The notes beneath the pieces were generated by a model. It was not told the origin of the DNA. It ran no database searches and saw only the letters and a program-made list of their open reading frames with translations. The position numbers were made by a program, and so were the translations under genes. DNA of 64,000 bases from Gnetum montanum. Its lineage: Eukaryota; Streptophyta; Gnetopsida; Gnetales; Gnetaceae. Position 1 is the stretch's first letter. The number at the start of each line of letters is the position of its first letter. Location of the stretch: the NCBI GenBank assembly GCA_015680685.1, contig MNCI01000001.1, positions 462,220-526,219 on the forward strand, written 5' to 3'. Below are positions 35,253 to 46,460 of this stretch, piece by piece.

Positions 35253-36815
35253 GATTTGGAGAATGAATTCCTTGATGGAAGCTCTAGAATTAAGATAAAA
35301 TTTGATGAAAATTTTCAAAAATTTATTTATCATGAGTCAAGATCTTCAAACTATGAGTTGACCAAATTTCATGATCTACAAAAATAAATTTTTTAAAAAA
35401 TCAAATCTCATAATACTATAAGTGTACCACAAGGACACCATGAATTGTGGTTAGATAAAATAGTTAAAAATTTTGAGATTGAGGATATCACAAATCGTAT
35501 TATATTTGCTATGAAGTAATCATGGATCATGGTTTAAAATGTATATTTTGAATCAAATTTGAAAGCATGAAAATATGTTATTATTTTGAGTTTTAAGATC
35601 TTGGAGTCATTGAAAATGTTTTGAAAAGATTTTTCTGCATTAAAAATTTTAACTTAATTAAACTTCATTTAGTTGATCAAATTTGATCTAGAAAAATGTC
35701 ACTTTGAACTATTTAATTTTGTCAAAATAATTCACTGTAGATATTGGGAAAATACTAGAAGTCGTAGTTAATAATCAAAATTTGTAGTTGAGTTATGATT
35801 AATGATTTTAATAATCATGAGTGATGATAACCTTGTAGTTTAAAACTAACAAGACCACAAACTAACCATGAGTCATCATCTATTTTTGAGGATACCAAAA
35901 GTCATGGTTAGGTCATAGTGAAATGAAAAAAATAAAATTTTGAAGAATTTGAAGTTTGAATTTCAAAACAAGTTTGATTCTTAATATCATTAGAAGTCTC
36001 TAAATAGTTTATAATGATAAATCAAAAAATTTGAATTGAATTTATAGCCACCATTTTAAATTATAAAATCTTGTTGATCTTTGGACTTCCAAAATTGAAT
36101 GCTAAACCTATTTTACAATAGATTTGGTTGATATACATTGATAATATTATTGATGATAATGATCTCATGATGAGATGAAGTGAAAAATTATTAATGATTT
36201 TGTTGAGTATAGTTGGAATTGTTAGAAATGACAAATAATAAGTGAAAAATATTAATGAGTTGAATGATGAAATTGATGAAAAATTAATGATGGAGGAAAT
36301 TTTATGATCAAAATAATCCTACTGCTGAATCATCTTGTACAATATATTTTATCCATATATTTATAGCCAATTAATAAGGTCACAATGATATATGATGGGA
36401 CAAATATTTTTTCATGACAAATAAGGTATAAATTGAAGGAACATGAGACATTGGAGTCATTATTTCATTATATCTATTCAAAAATATTTTATAAAAGAGA
36501 AAATAAATGAAATTTCCTAATTTTTCATATTTTGATATGAGAATTCAAATATAAATTAAATGGATTGTATTCCTATGTTTCAAAAAATTCTATTATATCT
36601 TCACTTAATCTTTCATCTTGTACCTTGTCTTTTCATAAACTTTGAATTTTGCATTTTGTCTTCATACTTCTATTGGACATTGATGCATTTCCATATGTAA
36701 ATATAGCCTTCTATCATTTTGAACTTTGGCTTATTGAATTCATTTCTTCTTCTAGTTTAAAATCCACAACATTGACATAAAAATTAAGTGAGGTATGATT
36801 GTCTAAAGTGTAAGC
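35253..36815. repeat. Right direct repeat (about 1.56 kb)
   Basis: Counterpart of 30553-32135. It keeps ttcatcttgtaccttgtctt and gcatttccatatgtaaatat. The high divergence indicates great age if these are LTRs. Confidence 0.75.
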
Positions 36816-38619
36816 TAGAATCAAAACCTTATTGGGATGTCTTACTTAAAGAAGGATATCCCACTCAGTAAGACCTATGCATAGGGTAACATTCCACCTA
36901 TATTGAAATTTGTTTTTGGGAACATGTTTGAATAGTTAAATGTCTCAAAAGTCATTCATAAGAGATAGAGAAAAAAAGATAAATGGAAAAGAAAGAATAA
37001 AATAAAATAAAATAAAAATAAAACATAAATTTTAACTACTCTATGGTACTAGCTAAGAGAAAATTTACCTTCACTTATGTGGTTAGGAATGATTCCAAAT
37101 TGAAATTATGTAGAAATGATGTAGGGTTAATTTCTTTTTATTTTTTCTTGCTTTTACATGAGGTCCTCTACTCTTTCTTTCTAGATTTATTGGTGCATTT
37201 TTTTCATATATGTGATTGATCTTCACCTTCATGTTGTTTCTCTTTACCAGTCTCCTTTAAATATCCATCTTTTTATCGTATAATCCTATAAGATATTATT
37301 GCCTTGTCTCTTCTTATAAATCAAAAGATACATGTCATAAAATTTAATATTTTTGGATTGACATGTCCAACTTGATGGTAATGAATTTAAACTTTGAATC
37401 TAACAAATCTTGAAGGAAAGAAATAATTATACTTATATTATGTTTCTTTTGGTTCATGAGAGAGGCTAGACATGGTGGGTTTGTATTCAAGAAAACTCTT
37501 GTTATTAGGATTTTTTCCTTATTGTAGCATACAATTTAGTGATACCTTACTAAGGATATATTTTTTAGCAATATATCTTTTCCATTTAACCTTATTTTAT
37601 AATTCTTCAACTAGTTTCCTAAGTAACATAATTTTTGTTAGAAACAAGATGTTAAACTTTTATGCTTCTATTTCTTATGATCTTGTAACTTTAGAGGTTA
37701 TTTAAATTCACTAGTTTAGTAATATTGGCTATTTAACTTTAGAGGGCCATGATTTCACTTGTTAAGGTCAAATAAGAGTTCTTCTTATGTTTGAACTCTA
37801 GCCAACCTTGGTGAGTTTTCTCTTAATTTTGAGATTTATTTATTACAATTTAACAAAATTTTATTTGTGACATTCATATATTTTTCATATGATGCTAATC
37901 TCTCTCTCATCACTTGAATATCCATCATTTTCTTAAGTCAAAGTTGCAATAGCTATGCATTCAAGATGGAAGTTGGAAGTTGGAAGTATCACCTTGTTCC
38001 ACCTCTACATCACTTGTGTCTTCCTCTTTATCAAATTTTTTGTAAGGGATTTTTCTTTTTCTTTTATCTTGACCTCATATTAAAATCTCTTGTTACTTGA
38101 ACATTTTGATAAAGGATGTCATCATCCATTGCATGATTAACATATGATTTTTATAATTTTAGTAGAGAAACTAGGCCTTCAAATCTCACTTGTGGCTTTC
38201 CTCTTGGCTATCTATTTCTAGGACTTTTTCTTTTTTCTTTGAGCTAGTGGGTGATTATTTTGATAATGCTTCTAGTAAGAATCACTATCTCAAGATCATC
38301 TCAATCATCATTACTATTATATAGGGAGGTCTCAACTTGTGTCTTCTTCACCTTCTCTTCTAGGGCTTGGCTGGAAGATAGTATAATAGAATCATATTTT
38401 TGCACTTCTTCCTCAATGAGTATCATCTCATGATCCATGAGAGTACTTTAGAGTTCTTCAAATTTTAAGGCATCAAAGCTTCTCATCTCTTCCGTAGTTA
38501 CAATCTTCATATTTTATTCAAGGTTAAGAGTTTTAGTAATTTTATAAACAACTTTGCTCTTGAAAGCTCTTTACCTATCCCTCTAACAGAACTTACAAGA
38601 TCACATACTTGATTAAAGT
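36816..38619. other. AT-rich DNA between repeats; (AAAAT)n at 36996-37025
   Basis: A short aaaat microsatellite and no convincing gene. The minus strand of 37800-38350 has scattered coiled-coil-like pieces (e.g. EIDSQEESHK) that could be a decayed retroelement gag, but I could not align them. The block ends where pararetrovirus homology starts near 38620. Confidence 0.45.
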
Positions 38620-38797
38620 ATTGAAGGACTTGTAGACTCCAAAATGCTTCGATGAGCATCTAGACTACAATAGAAATTACAATGACAACATTGGTTACTC
38701 AGATAATCAACAAGAACTATCACTCATTCTAAAGACACTACACTACACAATGATTGCCTCTCATTCTCCCTTGCCTCTAGTAAGGAGGGAACAACCT

Positions 38798-38805
38798 TAT
38801 TTATA
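38798..38805 (-). promoter_or_regulatory. Pararetrovirus TATA box (minus copy)
   Basis: Plus tatttata reads TATAAATA on the minus strand, in cctataaataagg, matching the box at 49872-49879 of the other copy. It lies after the polyprotein stop, as in circular caulimovirid genomes, and points outward into 38.6 kb. Confidence 0.75.
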
Positions 38806-38923
38806 GGACTCCTAACTCATGAGACTTGGCATGCAAGCCAAGCTACTTACAACTGGTGACAACTAGTTATGATGCTTATTTGTTTGACATGTTGTCCTCT
38901 TTTAACCTTTTGACATGTTGTGC

Positions 38924-39450
38924 TTATCTGATGGCCTTAAGGATGGCTTTGTGTACCACACAAATTTTCCCATGCACTTTTGCACAATCGTTGCAATCCT
39001 TTATTAATTTTAATAACTCCTCCAAGATTTCTAATGCCAATGTTGACAAGGATGCTTCATTCATTGGAGGCTTTTTGGGCACTACATTTTCATTCTCGTA
39101 CCATGTAAGATTCTGGTATAGGTTGATGTGCTGGAAGGAGGTACATAGCTTGTTTTCCCATTCATGGCTCTATAGTAGCTCATGAAAGAAATTCCTAGCT
39201 GATTGGTTGGCAAAAAAAGCTTAGCAAATTAATAGAATATTATATAAAACTTCCATGATGGTGAGATGTTGTAGTAGAAGTGGCTCCAAATGAGTCCATT
39301 AGAGATTGTTAACAACATAATCGATCCTTCCTGCCATGTTTATGAAGAAGTCTAGGGTGGCATACTACTTTGAGATACTCATGGTAGAATCTTGTAGAAA
39401 TAGCTGATTCAATTATCGACACCATTTTACTCAATCTTCCAAAGTTTGCA
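38924..39450 (-). pseudogene. Polyprotein C-terminal extension after RNase H (minus copy)
   Basis: About 175-200 codons follow the RNase H domain before the stop near 38924. The plus copy has the same region (49141-49755) and an equivalent stop. The plus-strand open frame 38826-39185 is only the antisense shadow. The end of the extension has a CKICVVHKAIL-like Cys stretch in the plus copy. I recognise no known domain, and most caulimovirid polyproteins end soon after RNase H. Confidence 0.6.
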
Positions 39451-39479
39451 CAAGCCACATTTTCTAATCATCTTTGTCC

Positions 39480-39930
39480 TAATTTGGATTTTGAGAATAC
39501 CTTGGAGAGCTTTCATCTAACCTTTCTGGCTAGAGCATATTATTTTATAACATCTTCAATTCTCTCATTAGAGCATTTGGAAGGTGGTTTTCCACTCTTG
39601 GAATTTGTTCAATTGAAAACTGATATGGGGCTAACAGAAATTGCCACCATGCGAACCTTTGAAGCTATGGTGATGGTGAAATTCTCCTTTTTAGTAGAGT
39701 AGCCAAATTTCTTGAATCTATCCTTAGAATGAAGGGTTCTTCAATAAGATAAACATGGAACTTTTCTATCCCTTTGATGGCTACTAAAATTTCCTTTTCT
39801 GCTAGTTAGTAATTCAACTCATTCTTGTGGAATGCTCTAGATGCGTAAGCACAAATCTCTTCTTCTTCTCATCACTTTCCTACTTTCAAAAGCACTACTA
39901 CCCATGTATCATAGCTAGCATCAATATTGA
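39480..39930 (-). pseudogene. Pararetrovirus RNase H domain (minus copy)
   Basis: The first catalytic Asp is kept (gat codon at 39922-39920, context NIDASYD). The minus strand then has the AYAS..F, EKEIL-type and N.L.D.LTR-type segments that end caulimovirid and gypsy RNase H domains. It degrades the RNA strand during reverse transcription. Stops are present. The plus-strand frame 39484-39702 is a shadow. Confidence 0.8.
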
Positions 39931-40019
39931 GGATGAAGGATCCATGAAAAAATGGAGATAATAGAGGGAGATTCTAGCATTCTTGCTTTAATTGCTGAAC
40001 TTGTCTCATAGCCTTGAAA

Positions 40020-41000
40020 TTCCAACTAAATGGTTCTTGATTCTTGCATTTTCGAATCTTTGTTGCTTTGTTTGAATGTTTTGGTATGTGGTAAGACACA
40101 TAATTTAGACATACTAGAAACTATAGACATTTTTCTTTGTCTACCAACTAGACTGGGAACATAGCGATTTTTTGCAGGACATGCATTTGCATGTGAATCT
40201 TTCCTTCCTTTAAAGTGACTCCCAAAAATTCTATCTCCATTCTTCCCACTTGAAACTTCTTTGGATCTACTGACAAATCTATTCCATGCTTTTGACATAA
40301 GTGACCAAAAATCTTCAAGTGTTATGCATATTCTTCAACTAAATTAGAATATACCACAAAATCGTCAATGTAATTTGCGACAAAATCAAAAACTTGTCCA
40401 AAAATTACATCCATCCATCTCTAAAACTGTGCTGACACATTCTTCAATCCGAAAGGCATAACCATCCATTCATATAAACCTTGAGGAGTGCTGAAAGTTG
40501 TCTTGTGATATCGTTTTCTACTATCTTTATTTGGTAATATATGCTCTTACAATCAAATTTACTAAAAATTCTTTTTTTTGCAACCTCCTAAATAAGGGCT
40601 TATCGATTTGGCAATAGCCATTTTACTTCGACTGTCACTGTGTTGAGAGGGATCTAGTTAATTATCATTCTATCATTTCCCCTTTTTATCTCTACATGAT
40701 TTCTTACTATAAAACTTGTGCAAGCATAGTTGGACTAAGATTCTCTAATCAATCCTTGCTTCAAAAAGTCTTCAACCTAAACCCAAAGTTCTTCCGCATC
40801 TACAGGATTCAACACTATTGTCTTACTTTGGACTAGAATGTCATGTACTGTGGGAACGTAGGCTTCTAGATTATCTTTATCCCAAAATTGGAGGGGATGT
40901 TCATAGCAACATTTTTTAAGTTCTTCTTCTACTAACAAGAGCATATGCGCTTCTCATTCTTTCATGTCGAACAAACTGGCCTTCATTAGCTTCTAGTGAT
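40020..41000 (-). pseudogene. Pararetrovirus reverse transcriptase (minus copy)
   Basis: The catalytic box YIDD is intact at 40372-40361 and followed by FVVYS, then the NPKK..G..EFLG stretch typical of Ty3/caulimovirid RTs near 40220. It aligns with the plus-copy RT (47790-48540). Several stops and at least one frame change interrupt it. The minus-strand open frame 40298-40026 is in another register and is not the RT frame. Confidence 0.85.
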
Positions 41001-41099
41001 TTTGATATTTTAGCCTTGCAATCTCCTCTAGTTGATGTTGTGTGATGATTTCAAAGATTGACATATTGTTGAACCTGAATACACTTCTGATCTATTGAT

Positions 41100-41690
41100 A
41101 TTTGTTGTGGTGGAGCTCTGGTGGAATTCTACTAACAACTAGCTTCTACTTAGGCTTATCATTTGGATTAGAACAAACCAACAAATCTAATCCTACCGTG
41201 CACGGTGATAATGAATCCATGAAATGTGCCCCAATCCCTACATCAAAACCACTATCCAAAATTTTCACAAAATTGGTCTTACTAATGTATTCATCTCCAA
41301 ATTGTACTAGCACATCAAAAGAAAAATGAGTCAACTACCTTACCCCATTCATTGTGTCCAACTTCATTGGGTTAGGATGAACGACCCAATTTTCTAACAC
41401 ATCTTTGTGACAAAAATTTAATGTTTCTTCTATGTCTATGAATGCTTGGTACTTTCTTCATTTTCATTTTCCATCAATAGCTATTTTGATTGGAATGATA
41501 ATAACACTGTGTAGAGACATCAAATGCTTAATCTGATGGTGTTGTTCAAGTGGGATTATAGATTTATCTTTGATTCTAGTGTGCTTAACTTCTGTTGATA
41601 CAAGGAATCTTTTCTCATAAGGTGTGATCAAAAATTTTTGTGGAACTTTTTGTATGATTTGTAGTGATGGTTTTTCTTCCATTTATGAGC
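41100..41690 (-). pseudogene. Pararetrovirus aspartic protease region
   Basis: Open pieces 41682-41464 and 41334-41146 share one frame. Between them (about 41455-41380) the minus strand reads KYQAFIDIEETLNFCHKDV, which aligns to the retroviral protease start (..A.+DTGA....+). The DTG triad has become DIE, so the active site is lost. It sits between the zinc-knuckle region and RT, the conserved caulimovirid position. Confidence 0.7.
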
Positions 41691-42208
41691 TCATGACTTC
41701 CGAAAAGCCTCCTGGAAGGGTTTCTTTGCAATGAAACACTGATGATAGACTTGCTTCTTCATCTACAAAATTGTTGATGGTGCGGTTGGACATTTGTTGT
41801 GTCAACTAATCTACATATCCATCTAGGATGGAATACATTTCTTAATCATCTAACCAACTTTCAATCTCCACATAATCTTCCATGGTAAGATTCTAAATCC
41901 ACTCTTCTATTGTTTCATCCCATTTTGATAGTGAATTTTTCATTATGAATCCATGAGATTCTATCTCTTCATTTTCCTTTTATTTAGTTTCTATCTCAGC
42001 TTGGACTTCTTCACTATCATCATTCTCATCCATGCTTTCTGAATCTGAAAGAAACTAGATCTGATAAATCTACTCTGTTGGCTCCTCATCTTCAAGATTT
42101 TCCACCGGTTCCCATTCTTCAAGATGTCTTTCATAAAATTCCTTCACCTTTGGATTTGACTTTTTCTGAGGGAACTCATGAGCATAATGACCATATTTTT
42201 TGCAATGG
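41691..42208 (-). pseudogene. Capsid C-terminal part: zinc-knuckle remnant and acidic tail
   Basis: Near 42215-42160 the minus strand reads YHCKKYGHYAHEF, a CCHC knuckle in which one middle Cys and the His remain and the last Cys is Phe. An acidic stretch follows (EWEPVENLEDEEPTE, then DSESMDENDDSEE). Caulimovirid capsid proteins carry such a knuckle, with acidic flanks in many genera, and use it to bind RNA. The reading is cut immediately upstream by the insertion at 42218. Confidence 0.75.
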
Positions 42209-43736
42209 TAACTGTTGGCGACCGTTTGGGACACGATCGCCAACGAGTGTCCTCGAACAGGATTTAGGTGCCTGCTGGTCTCTGGCAACACCAAGGCCCA
42301 GATACCTCCAAATAAACTCAGTAGTTATTGTGAGTATCTGTATGTGCTGTTGCGGTGTGCGGTTGTGAGAAATGTAACGATTGTGTTGTATGTAAACTAC
42401 AAATGACTTACTTTAAAGAGATTCAGCCAACTTTGCCAAGTACTGTGAGTTCTTGAAAAATTCCTATTTTGTTCAACTGCCTAGTCTACGTGGTCCTTAT
42501 AATAGCTACTTGTAAAAAATAAAATTTTGCGAAAAAATTTGAGCACAACTCCGCAATCTACTCCTAATTTTTCCCAGAGAAAGAGATAGTTCCACAAGAA
42601 AACTAGAAATAGAGCAAGATTCGATGGAAATAAGCAGAAAAGAAAAGAAAGAAGATTTGTGTAGACCTCAAATATTTAAACAAGGTAAAATGACACGAGT
42701 AAACNNNNNNNNNNNNNNNNNNNNNNNNNNNNNNNNNNNNNNNNNNNNNNNNNNNNNNNNNNNNNNNNNNNNNNNNNNNNNNNNNNNNNNNNNNNNNNNN
42801 NNNNNNNNNNNNNNNNNNNNNNNNNNNNNNNNNNNNNNNNNNNNNNNNNNNNNNNNNNNNNNNNNNNNNNNNNNNNNNNNNNNNNNNNNNNNNNNNNNNN
42901 NNNNNNNNNNNNNNNNNNNNNNNNNNNNNNNNNNNNNNNNNNNNNNNNNNNNNNNNNNNNNNNNNNNNNNNNNNNNNNNNNNNNNNNNNNNNNNNNNNNN
43001 NNNNNNNNNNNNNNNNNNNNNNNNNNNNNNNNNNNNNNNNNNNNNNNNNNNNNNNNNNNNNNNNNNNNNNNNNNNNNNNNNNNNNNNNNNNNNNNNNNNN
43101 NNNNNNNNNNNNNNNNNNNNNNNNNNNNNNNNNNNNNNNNNNNNNNNNNNNNNNNNNNNNNNNNNNNNNNNNNNNNNNNNNNNNNNNNNNNNNNNNNNNN
43201 NNNNNNNNNNNNNNNNNNNNNNNNNNNNNNNNNNNNNNNNNNNNNNNNNNNNNNNNNNNNNNNNNNNNNNNNNNNNNNNNNNNNNNNNNNNNNNNNNNNN
43301 NNNNNNNNNNNNNNNNNNNNNNNNNNNNNNNNNNNNNNNNNNNNNNNNNNNNNNNNNNNNNNNNNNNNNNNNNNNNNNNNNNNNNNNNNNNNNNNNNNNN
43401 NNNNNNNNNNNNNNNNNNNNNNNNNNNNNNNNNNNNNNNNNNNNNNNNNNNNNNNNNNNNNNNNNNNNNNNNNNNNNNNNNNNNNNNNNNNNNNNNNNNN
43501 NNNNNNNNNNNNNNNNNNNNNNNNNNNNNNNNNNNNNNNNNNNNNNNNNNNNNNNNNNNNNNNNNNNNNNNNNNNNNNNNNNNNNNNNNNNNNNNNNNNN
43601 NNNNNNNNNNNNNNNNNNNNNNNNNNNNNNNNNNNNNNNNNNNNNNNNNNNNAATGTCATTATCCCTTGATTTTCAAAACATTCAATTCAGCAACATTTT
43701 CATTTCTATTCCAACTTCATGGTTAATTAACTGTTG
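42209..43736. mobile_element. Unclassified insertion in the capsid region, 9 bp target duplication
   Basis: The 9 bp TAACTGTTG occurs at both ends (42209-42217 and 43728-43736). Taking out one copy with everything between brings the capsid reading frame back into register, which marks the true insertion limits. The left end is markedly GC-richer than the region and holds a perfect 8 bp inverted repeat (GTTGGCGA / TCGCCAAC, 42213-42243). The other end shows no matching terminal repeat. A 9 bp duplication fits Mutator-like elements, and a LINE or other type is possible. An assembly gap (42705-43652) hides the core. Confidence 0.65.
42705..43652. other. Assembly gap (948 N)
   Basis: Run of N wholly inside the insertion, so it does not affect the estimate of viral genome length. 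Confidence 0.95.
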
Positions 43737-44650
43737 CAGAATTCTTTACAAGAAAGAACATAATCCTCCTTGAACAGTTTCAGTTCATTAGGATTCTGTA
43801 CCTCACCATTTGCAAATAAGTCCACCTGTTCCATGAAATGGTAAAAATGTGCCAACAGTAATAGCAAATCTTCTTTTTGTTTACTGTGTTCTTTCTTCTT
43901 TTCACAAAAATCCTTGTTCCTCAACCTCTTCTTCTAGGCCTGAATCCTCTAAACCATCTTTGCTTTGAAAATCTAGGATTTCTTTTGGGTCTTCTTGTCA
44001 TCACCTTCCTTCTTTTCCGATACGGCTTTCTTGGTGGACTGCCAAACACATCAACTCCATCTAAATTTGTAGATGCTTCAACTGACGGTAGCAACTTTAT
44101 CAAATTGACATTGTAACAAGCAAACTGAAGTTCCTGTCTAGCCATATGAACAATATCTAAGAAATAGGTGAGTGACAAATCAATGTTCTTTTCTATTTCT
44201 TTGTATAACACCATATTCCCTAACTTTTCTGGAAAACTCCGCAAATATAGATATGCAATCAAAAGATCTCTATGCAATGTTAATCTATATACTTCCTTTC
44301 CATATCCAACACTAAATTTTTCAAAATATTTCAAATTTGTCAATTTTCTCGAACAAATCTACTGTGAATTCAGTGACCAATAAAACAAAGATACCTTCTA
44401 ATCCTTGCTACAGAATTTATTCTTGCTGATCCAATGTTGAACTTTCCCACCAATGTATGATTTTCTTGGTAGCATGAGTGAATGCACCAATGATGATTGT
44501 TCTTTCATCAAGTTTCAAAATGTTCATTGTAGTTTTGAGCCAATCAATCCATAGGTGAATTGCATGTAGGACTTCTTTTGGTGGTAAATAGTTGATGTCG
44601 ATAACTAGAATAGTGGTTGTTGGCCATTGTTGAAAAGCTAAAAATGCTGG
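43737..44650 (-). pseudogene. Pararetrovirus capsid protein core and basic tract
   Basis: The open frame 44343-43921 contains helical capsid-like sequence (KEVYRLTLHRDLLIAYLYLR) and ends in a strongly basic tract (RKRRKVMTRRPKRNPRF). A further piece (43924-43727) is in another register, followed in the ancestral order by the zinc knuckle beyond the insertion. A core, then basic tract, then CCHC knuckle is the usual layout of caulimovirid capsid proteins. Upstream (about 44560-44440) lies a Trp-containing helical stretch probably belonging to the same domain. Confidence 0.7.
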
Positions 44651-45515
44651 TGGTTGCTAATATTGCTACCACAGTGGGACTGATCTTCTAGCCATCATTA
44701 GTCAGGTCTAACATCCATAATCATCATCTAATTCTAGTTTCTTTGGTGATTTATTGGGCTTTTCTGACTCTTCTTGTTGTCTAGAGTCTTTGACTTTCTT
44801 TCAAGATGCTTTTGCTTTTTCCTGAGCCTTCTTTCCTTCTTTTTCTTTTCGTAACCTTCAAAGCTTTTCAACTAACTATTTCAATGGCTCACGCACCTGA
44901 GACTGAGGTTCTGGAGGTGGCTTAGTTTCCTTAGATGGTAGTTTAATTCTCTTCTTCAATGTGTAAGCTTCTTGTAGTAGCATTGCTATCTTTTGTTTTT
45001 GTTGCTCTTTACCATTTTCTTTGAGGGCTTGACATTGTTAGGCTACTTCCTCATAAGCCTTCATATGGTCTTGAATTTATTGTAGTTGAACTTGGCAGTT
45101 ACCAACTAGTCTTTCAATGTTATTCACATCTCCTTCTAATCTATTCCAATTTTGCTAAAGATAACTAGTCCAATTGACTAAATAATTTAACTGTCATACT
45201 TCATCCTTTTACTGTGCTTGTGAATCAATTGAATGTTCTAGCAAAAAAATTGCAATCCGCTCTAGTTGTTGGTGGATCATCTTTAGATGCTTTGGTATGA
45301 TATGATGCCCTTGGGGGTCATTTTCCTCCCATGATTAATCTTCTTTTGCCAACCACTTGGTGTGGTGGTTGCATCATGAATAATGTTCCTCTTGTATCAT
45401 AATTTAGAGACTCTGGTTTCTACATAGACAATGATGTCTCACCTTCTTTGAACTTGGCTAGTGGCAATGTTGGAGGGATGGCTTCCATAGTGATTGTAGC
45501 TAATCTTCCAAATTT
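44651..45515 (-). pseudogene. Polyprotein linker between movement and capsid domains
   Basis: The minus strand continues in the movement-protein frame past the stop at 45516, with pieces such as EAIPPTLPLAKFKEGETSL, then becomes Lys/Glu-rich and coiled-coil-like (around 44800-45000). Stops are frequent. This favours one continuous polyprotein over separate genes, but decay prevents proof. Confidence 0.5.
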
Positions 45516-46460
45516 TTATAGTGGATACCTTGACCATTTTCCTTTTGGATTTTCATAAGTCTTGAACTCTTGATCCTTTAGTAGTGACTGAATTCTTGGA
45601 AGTCCTTGTATGTATCTTGGCACATAGATGCTTTTTCCACATGCTTTCAAATGCTTAATACCTTGAGGAAATTGAAATTCCCATTTTAGCTTATGATTTA
45701 TTAAGATCATGTTGGATAGTTGAAATGTTCCACGTGCACCAATTACAACATAAACTAAACCCAAAAATAACTGAACTCCATGTATCTCAATGCAAATTAA
45801 CAAGGCAAATGTTATGAAATCATTGTCTAATGCAAGCTAATAATTTGGTTGAACAGTACATAAGGCATAAGCATTCAGCAAACCATGAAACTGACAAATT
45901 TTAGCAGTATCCTAAGCTTCCTCTGGGTTAGACTCTAAACTTGCTCCTATTACTTAACTATCAAGCAATGTAACCATGTATTTGGCACCTATGTCATAAT
46001 TAAACTTAGGACTGACAATGATATCAATTTGGCCCAAATGTACATAATTATAGCCTTCATAATTCCACTTTGACACTTTGGCTTTAGTAAAGAAAGGCAA
46101 GAAGACTAGTCTAATCCCATGACCTTTAATATCTAACAAGGCTTCAGACTATTTAATAGAAGTTGAAATTTGAGCAAAAAACACACTAGCAAACTTGTAT
46201 ATTGCATCTTTAGGAACATCAAGGAGATTTATGCTACTATCTCCAGAGACAAATGACTTCTTACTCAGCAAGGCTTCATGGAATGGTAGGATTAACTTTT
46301 GCTCCTTGGACAATTCTTCATCTTCCTCCACTTGCTCTTTGTTTTTTAGATTTACGCTACTTGATCGTAACATAAAATCTTGATTTCTTCTATCTTGATT
46401 TCCTATTGGATCTAGATCTTGTCCTCCACCATGATTATCAGGTGGTCTGGGGTCAATCAC
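45516..46460 (-). pseudogene. Pararetrovirus movement protein (30K superfamily) domain
   Basis: Open pieces 46460-46149, 46139-45954 and 45803-45516 all lie in one frame. The central part has YNYVHLGQIDIIV followed by a segment ending VTLLDS, matching the conserved core of 30K movement proteins of Caulimoviridae (Y.+VHLGA..I.+, then L.D.R). Downstream hydrophobic and beta-rich segments (LFLGLVYVVIGARGTF) fit the rest of the core. The family enlarges plasmodesmata for cell-to-cell spread. It is absent from LTR retrotransposons, so it is the key evidence for a viral origin. Confidence 0.75.

Larger units (their letters stand above)
30553..36815. mobile_element. Candidate non-coding LTR element (LARD-like) or diverged duplication
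   Basis: Two direct repeats of about 1.6 kb (30553-32135 and 35253-36815) flank a 3.1 kb core. Shared strings in order include ctctagaatt, tttgaagatca-type CATG-rich stretches, tgatctttgg.cttccaaa, and tgcatttccatatgtaaata. The left copy begins TGTTGG; the right copy has ATTTGG at the same place. Neither repeat nor core has recognisable coding sequence, and target duplications or a primer-binding site could not be placed. A LARD with old LTRs is the simplest reading; a tandem segmental duplication is the alternative. Confidence 0.5.

Noticed and set aside
38826-39185. 119-codon plus-strand open frame starting MACKPSYLQL, also found at 49851-49492 minus
   Set aside because: It is conserved only because it is antisense to the end of the viral polyprotein and promoter region in both copies; the opposite strand continues the RNase H frame.
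40026-40298. 90-codon minus-strand open frame
   Set aside because: Overlaps the viral RT in a different register; the RT motifs are in the other frame.
42218-43727. Open frames across the N runs (42624-43670 plus and 43660-42668 minus; likewise 19513-20050)
   Set aside because: They consist almost entirely of unresolved bases.
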